Part shown: positions 30,951-32,040 of the stretch, piece after piece
Layout: each line of letters opens with the position of its first letter
Numbering within the stretch: the stretch's first letter is position 1
Source of the DNA: CAYXRK01 sp964467615
GTDB lineage: Bacteria > Hydrogenedentota > Hydrogenedentia > Hydrogenedentales > GCA-2746185
Assembly: GCA_964467615.1 (NCBI GenBank)
Contig: CAYXRK010000035.1
Coordinates: 1 to 32,040 of the forward strand
Reading direction: 5' to 3'
Length of the DNA: 32,040 bases
Made by a program: the position numbers and the translations under genes
The notes under the pieces: model-generated
Seen by the model: only the letters and a program-made list of their open reading frames with translations
Told to the model about the DNA's origin: nothing
The model's database searches: none

Positions 30951-31697
30951 ATGTGGCGCGACCAAAAAGTATCCGTCGTCTTTCCCACGTATAACGAGAA
31001 AGACTCCATCCGCGCCGCCGTCGACGATTTCTTCGCATGCGAACACGTCGACGAAATCATCGTCGTCAACAACAACGCGGCCGAGGGCACGGACGATGAA
31101 GTCCGCCAGACCCGTGCGCGGATAGTCTACGAGACTCGACAAGGATACGGCTACGCGATTTGGAACGGTCTAGCCGAAGCTCAAGGTGATCTCCTCCTCA
31201 TCGCCGAACCCGATGGCACCTTTTCCGGCAACGACGTCTACAAACTGCTCGCCTACTCGGATGACGTCCCCGTCGTCTTCGGGACACGCACCTCGCAGGA
31301 ATTCATCTGGGATGGCGCGAACATGGGCTTCCTGCTCAAGACCGGGAATTGGGCCGTCGGCAAAATGATGGAATTCCTGTTTAACACGACCATACTCACC
31401 GACGTCGGGTGCTCAATGCGCTTGCTGCGCCGCAACGTGTACGAGGACATTCGCGCCCAATTCACAATCGGCGGTTCCGCCTTCGGCCCTGAGTTGATGA
31501 TGCTCGTCATCATCAACGGCTTTCGTTTCACGGAAATTCCTGTCAACTACCGCGCCCGAGTCGGTGTTTCGTCGGTGACCGGCAGCCTCCCGCGCGCCGT
31601 ACTCCTCGGTCTCGAAATGTTCCTTATGATACTGCGGTATCGCCTGCTTTCATGGCTCGGCGTTCTGCCGAAAAAAACCGAAAAACCCGCAACATAG
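30951..31697 (+). CDS. Family 2 glycosyltransferase (dolichol-phosphate mannose synthase-like)
   Basis: A GT-A enzyme of 248 residues, probably cytoplasmic or membrane-associated. It has VSVVFPTYNEKDSIRAAVDD (about 7-26), EIIVVNNNAAEGTDD, the sugar-binding and metal region LIAEPDGTFSG (about 82-92), and the later GCSMRLLRRNVYEDI near residue 150. The PEINYR-type segment EIPVNYRARVG near residue 195 is typical of polyprenyl-phosphate glycosyltransferases. No long C-terminal membrane domain is present. It starts 17 bases after parB and is likely cotranscribed with it. With the WecA-like protein and aminotransferase upstream it points to glycan synthesis around the par genes. Confidence 0.88.
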   Translation: MWRDQKVSVVFPTYNEKDSIRAAVDDFFACEHVDEIIVVNNNAAEGTDDEVRQTRARIVYETRQGYGYAIWNGLAEAQGDLLLIAEPDGTFSGNDVYKLLAYSDDVPVVFGTRTSQEFIWDGANMGFLLKTGNWAVGKMMEFLFNTTILTDVGCSMRLLRRNVYEDIRAQFTIGGSAFGPELMMLVIINGFRFTEIPVNYRARVGVSSVTGSLPRAVLLGLEMFLMILRYRLLSWLGVLPKKTEKPAT

Positions 31698-31900
31698 GTA
31701 ACGAACGCAATTGTAAATAACATTTCAATACTACCCTCAAAAAAAAGAGACCACAACCTACCCCTACTTCCGTGACGCAGGCCCCTTTCGCACGTCGCTT
31801 GCAGGGCCGAGTGCGGGCCACGCAATTTGTGTTGTATGCTGCAAGCTGTAGTTTTCTTTAAGATCGGCCTCACGAAGGTCAACGTACCGGAATCCGTGTC

Positions 31901-32040
31901 ATGGAAATAGCACAACACAATATCCGACAAATCAAAGCCATCGCTTCGTCCCAAAATCGGCCTGAGGACGACGTTTTGAATGAGCTAACCCGCATCGCTC
32001 ACCACGTGGTTGAATTTCGTTTGGATTCGTTGTCGTCCGT
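31901..32040 (+). CDS. Start of an unidentified gene, cut by the window edge
   Basis: An ATG at 31901 opens a frame of 46 codons with no stop before the edge. The visible part (MEIAQHNIRQIKAIASSQNR, then acidic and histidine-containing stretches such as TRIAHHVVEFRLDS) is charged, likely helical, with no signal peptide. I do not recognise it. An upstream stop at 31859 limits extension to 13 codons. No clear Shine-Dalgarno sequence is present. The 200 bases before it are more AT-rich than the rest of the window. Confidence 0.5.
   Translation, partial: MEIAQHNIRQIKAIASSQNRPEDDVLNELTRIAHHVVEFRLDSLSS

Noticed and set aside
31751..31760. A-rich run after the glycosyltransferase gene as a terminator
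   Set aside because: The run is of A on the coding strand, so it would give a U-tract only for minus-strand transcripts, and no GC hairpin precedes it in that direction.
1..32040. tRNA, rRNA, CRISPR array, insertion sequence or prophage genes
   Set aside because: No cloverleaf-like intergenic sequence, repeat-spacer array, transposase or integrase was seen on either strand; most of the window is coding.

Overview
The window reads as a stretch of chromosome from a GC-rich, didermic (Gram-negative-type) bacterium. Evidence for an outer membrane is a TolC-like efflux protein, a beta-barrel protein ending in phenylalanine, and two lipoprotein-type signals. Most codons end in G or C, which creates many long antisense open frames that are not genes. 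The gene mix (membrane pyrophosphatase, tandem DUF502, fused alpha/beta 2-oxoacid dehydrogenase E1, arylsulfotransferase-like lipoprotein, WbqC-like protein) suggests an uncultivated lineage of the Hydrogenedentota, Planctomycetes or Sumerlaeota kind. That placement is a guess; no rRNA or other decisive marker is present. There is no phage, insertion sequence, CRISPR array or tRNA that I can support.

Layout. (1) 1-2331, minus: a translationally coupled trio, rsmI, then a tgt homologue, then a methyltransferase of the Arm/Rmt/FmrO type that runs off the left edge. Each junction is a 4-base GTGA overlap. All three products are predicted to modify RNA at or next to the ribosomal decoding site. 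(2) 2415-8686, minus: a MacAB-TolC-like export operon in the order tolC-like, adaptor, ATPase, permease. (3) 8856-13464, minus: PHP hydrolase, HEAT-like secreted protein, acylphosphatase, family 2 glycosyltransferase and radical SAM protein. (4) 13650-17286, plus: a K+-independent proton-pumping pyrophosphatase and an MFS transporter. (5) 17266-18705, minus: a protein made of two fused DUF502 units, overlapping the MFS gene tail to tail. (6) 19007-20218, plus: an outer-membrane barrel protein. (7) 20355-26098, minus: arylsulfotransferase-like lipoprotein, fused E1 dehydrogenase and a frameshifted SDR. (8) 26196-31697, plus: WbqC-like protein, DegT aminotransferase, WecA/MraY-type glycosyl-1-phosphate transferase, ParA, ParB and a family 2 glycosyltransferase. 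(9) A gene of unknown function starts at 31901 and leaves the right edge.

The most interesting item is the left-edge trio. RsmI methylates C1402 in helix 44 of 16S rRNA, Arm/Rmt enzymes methylate G1405 in the same helix, and Tgt exchanges the wobble base of certain tRNAs. Here they appear to be one overlapping operon in a chromosomal setting, with no sign of a resistance island within the window. The Tgt homologue also has an altered base-binding pocket.

Several start codons differ from the longest open frame: GTG for the methyltransferase, tgt, rsmI, the tolC-like gene, the radical SAM gene, the HEAT-like gene, the PHP gene, hppA, the arylsulfotransferase-like gene and the aminotransferase, and TTG for parB and probably the barrel protein. 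Reasons are given in each entry.
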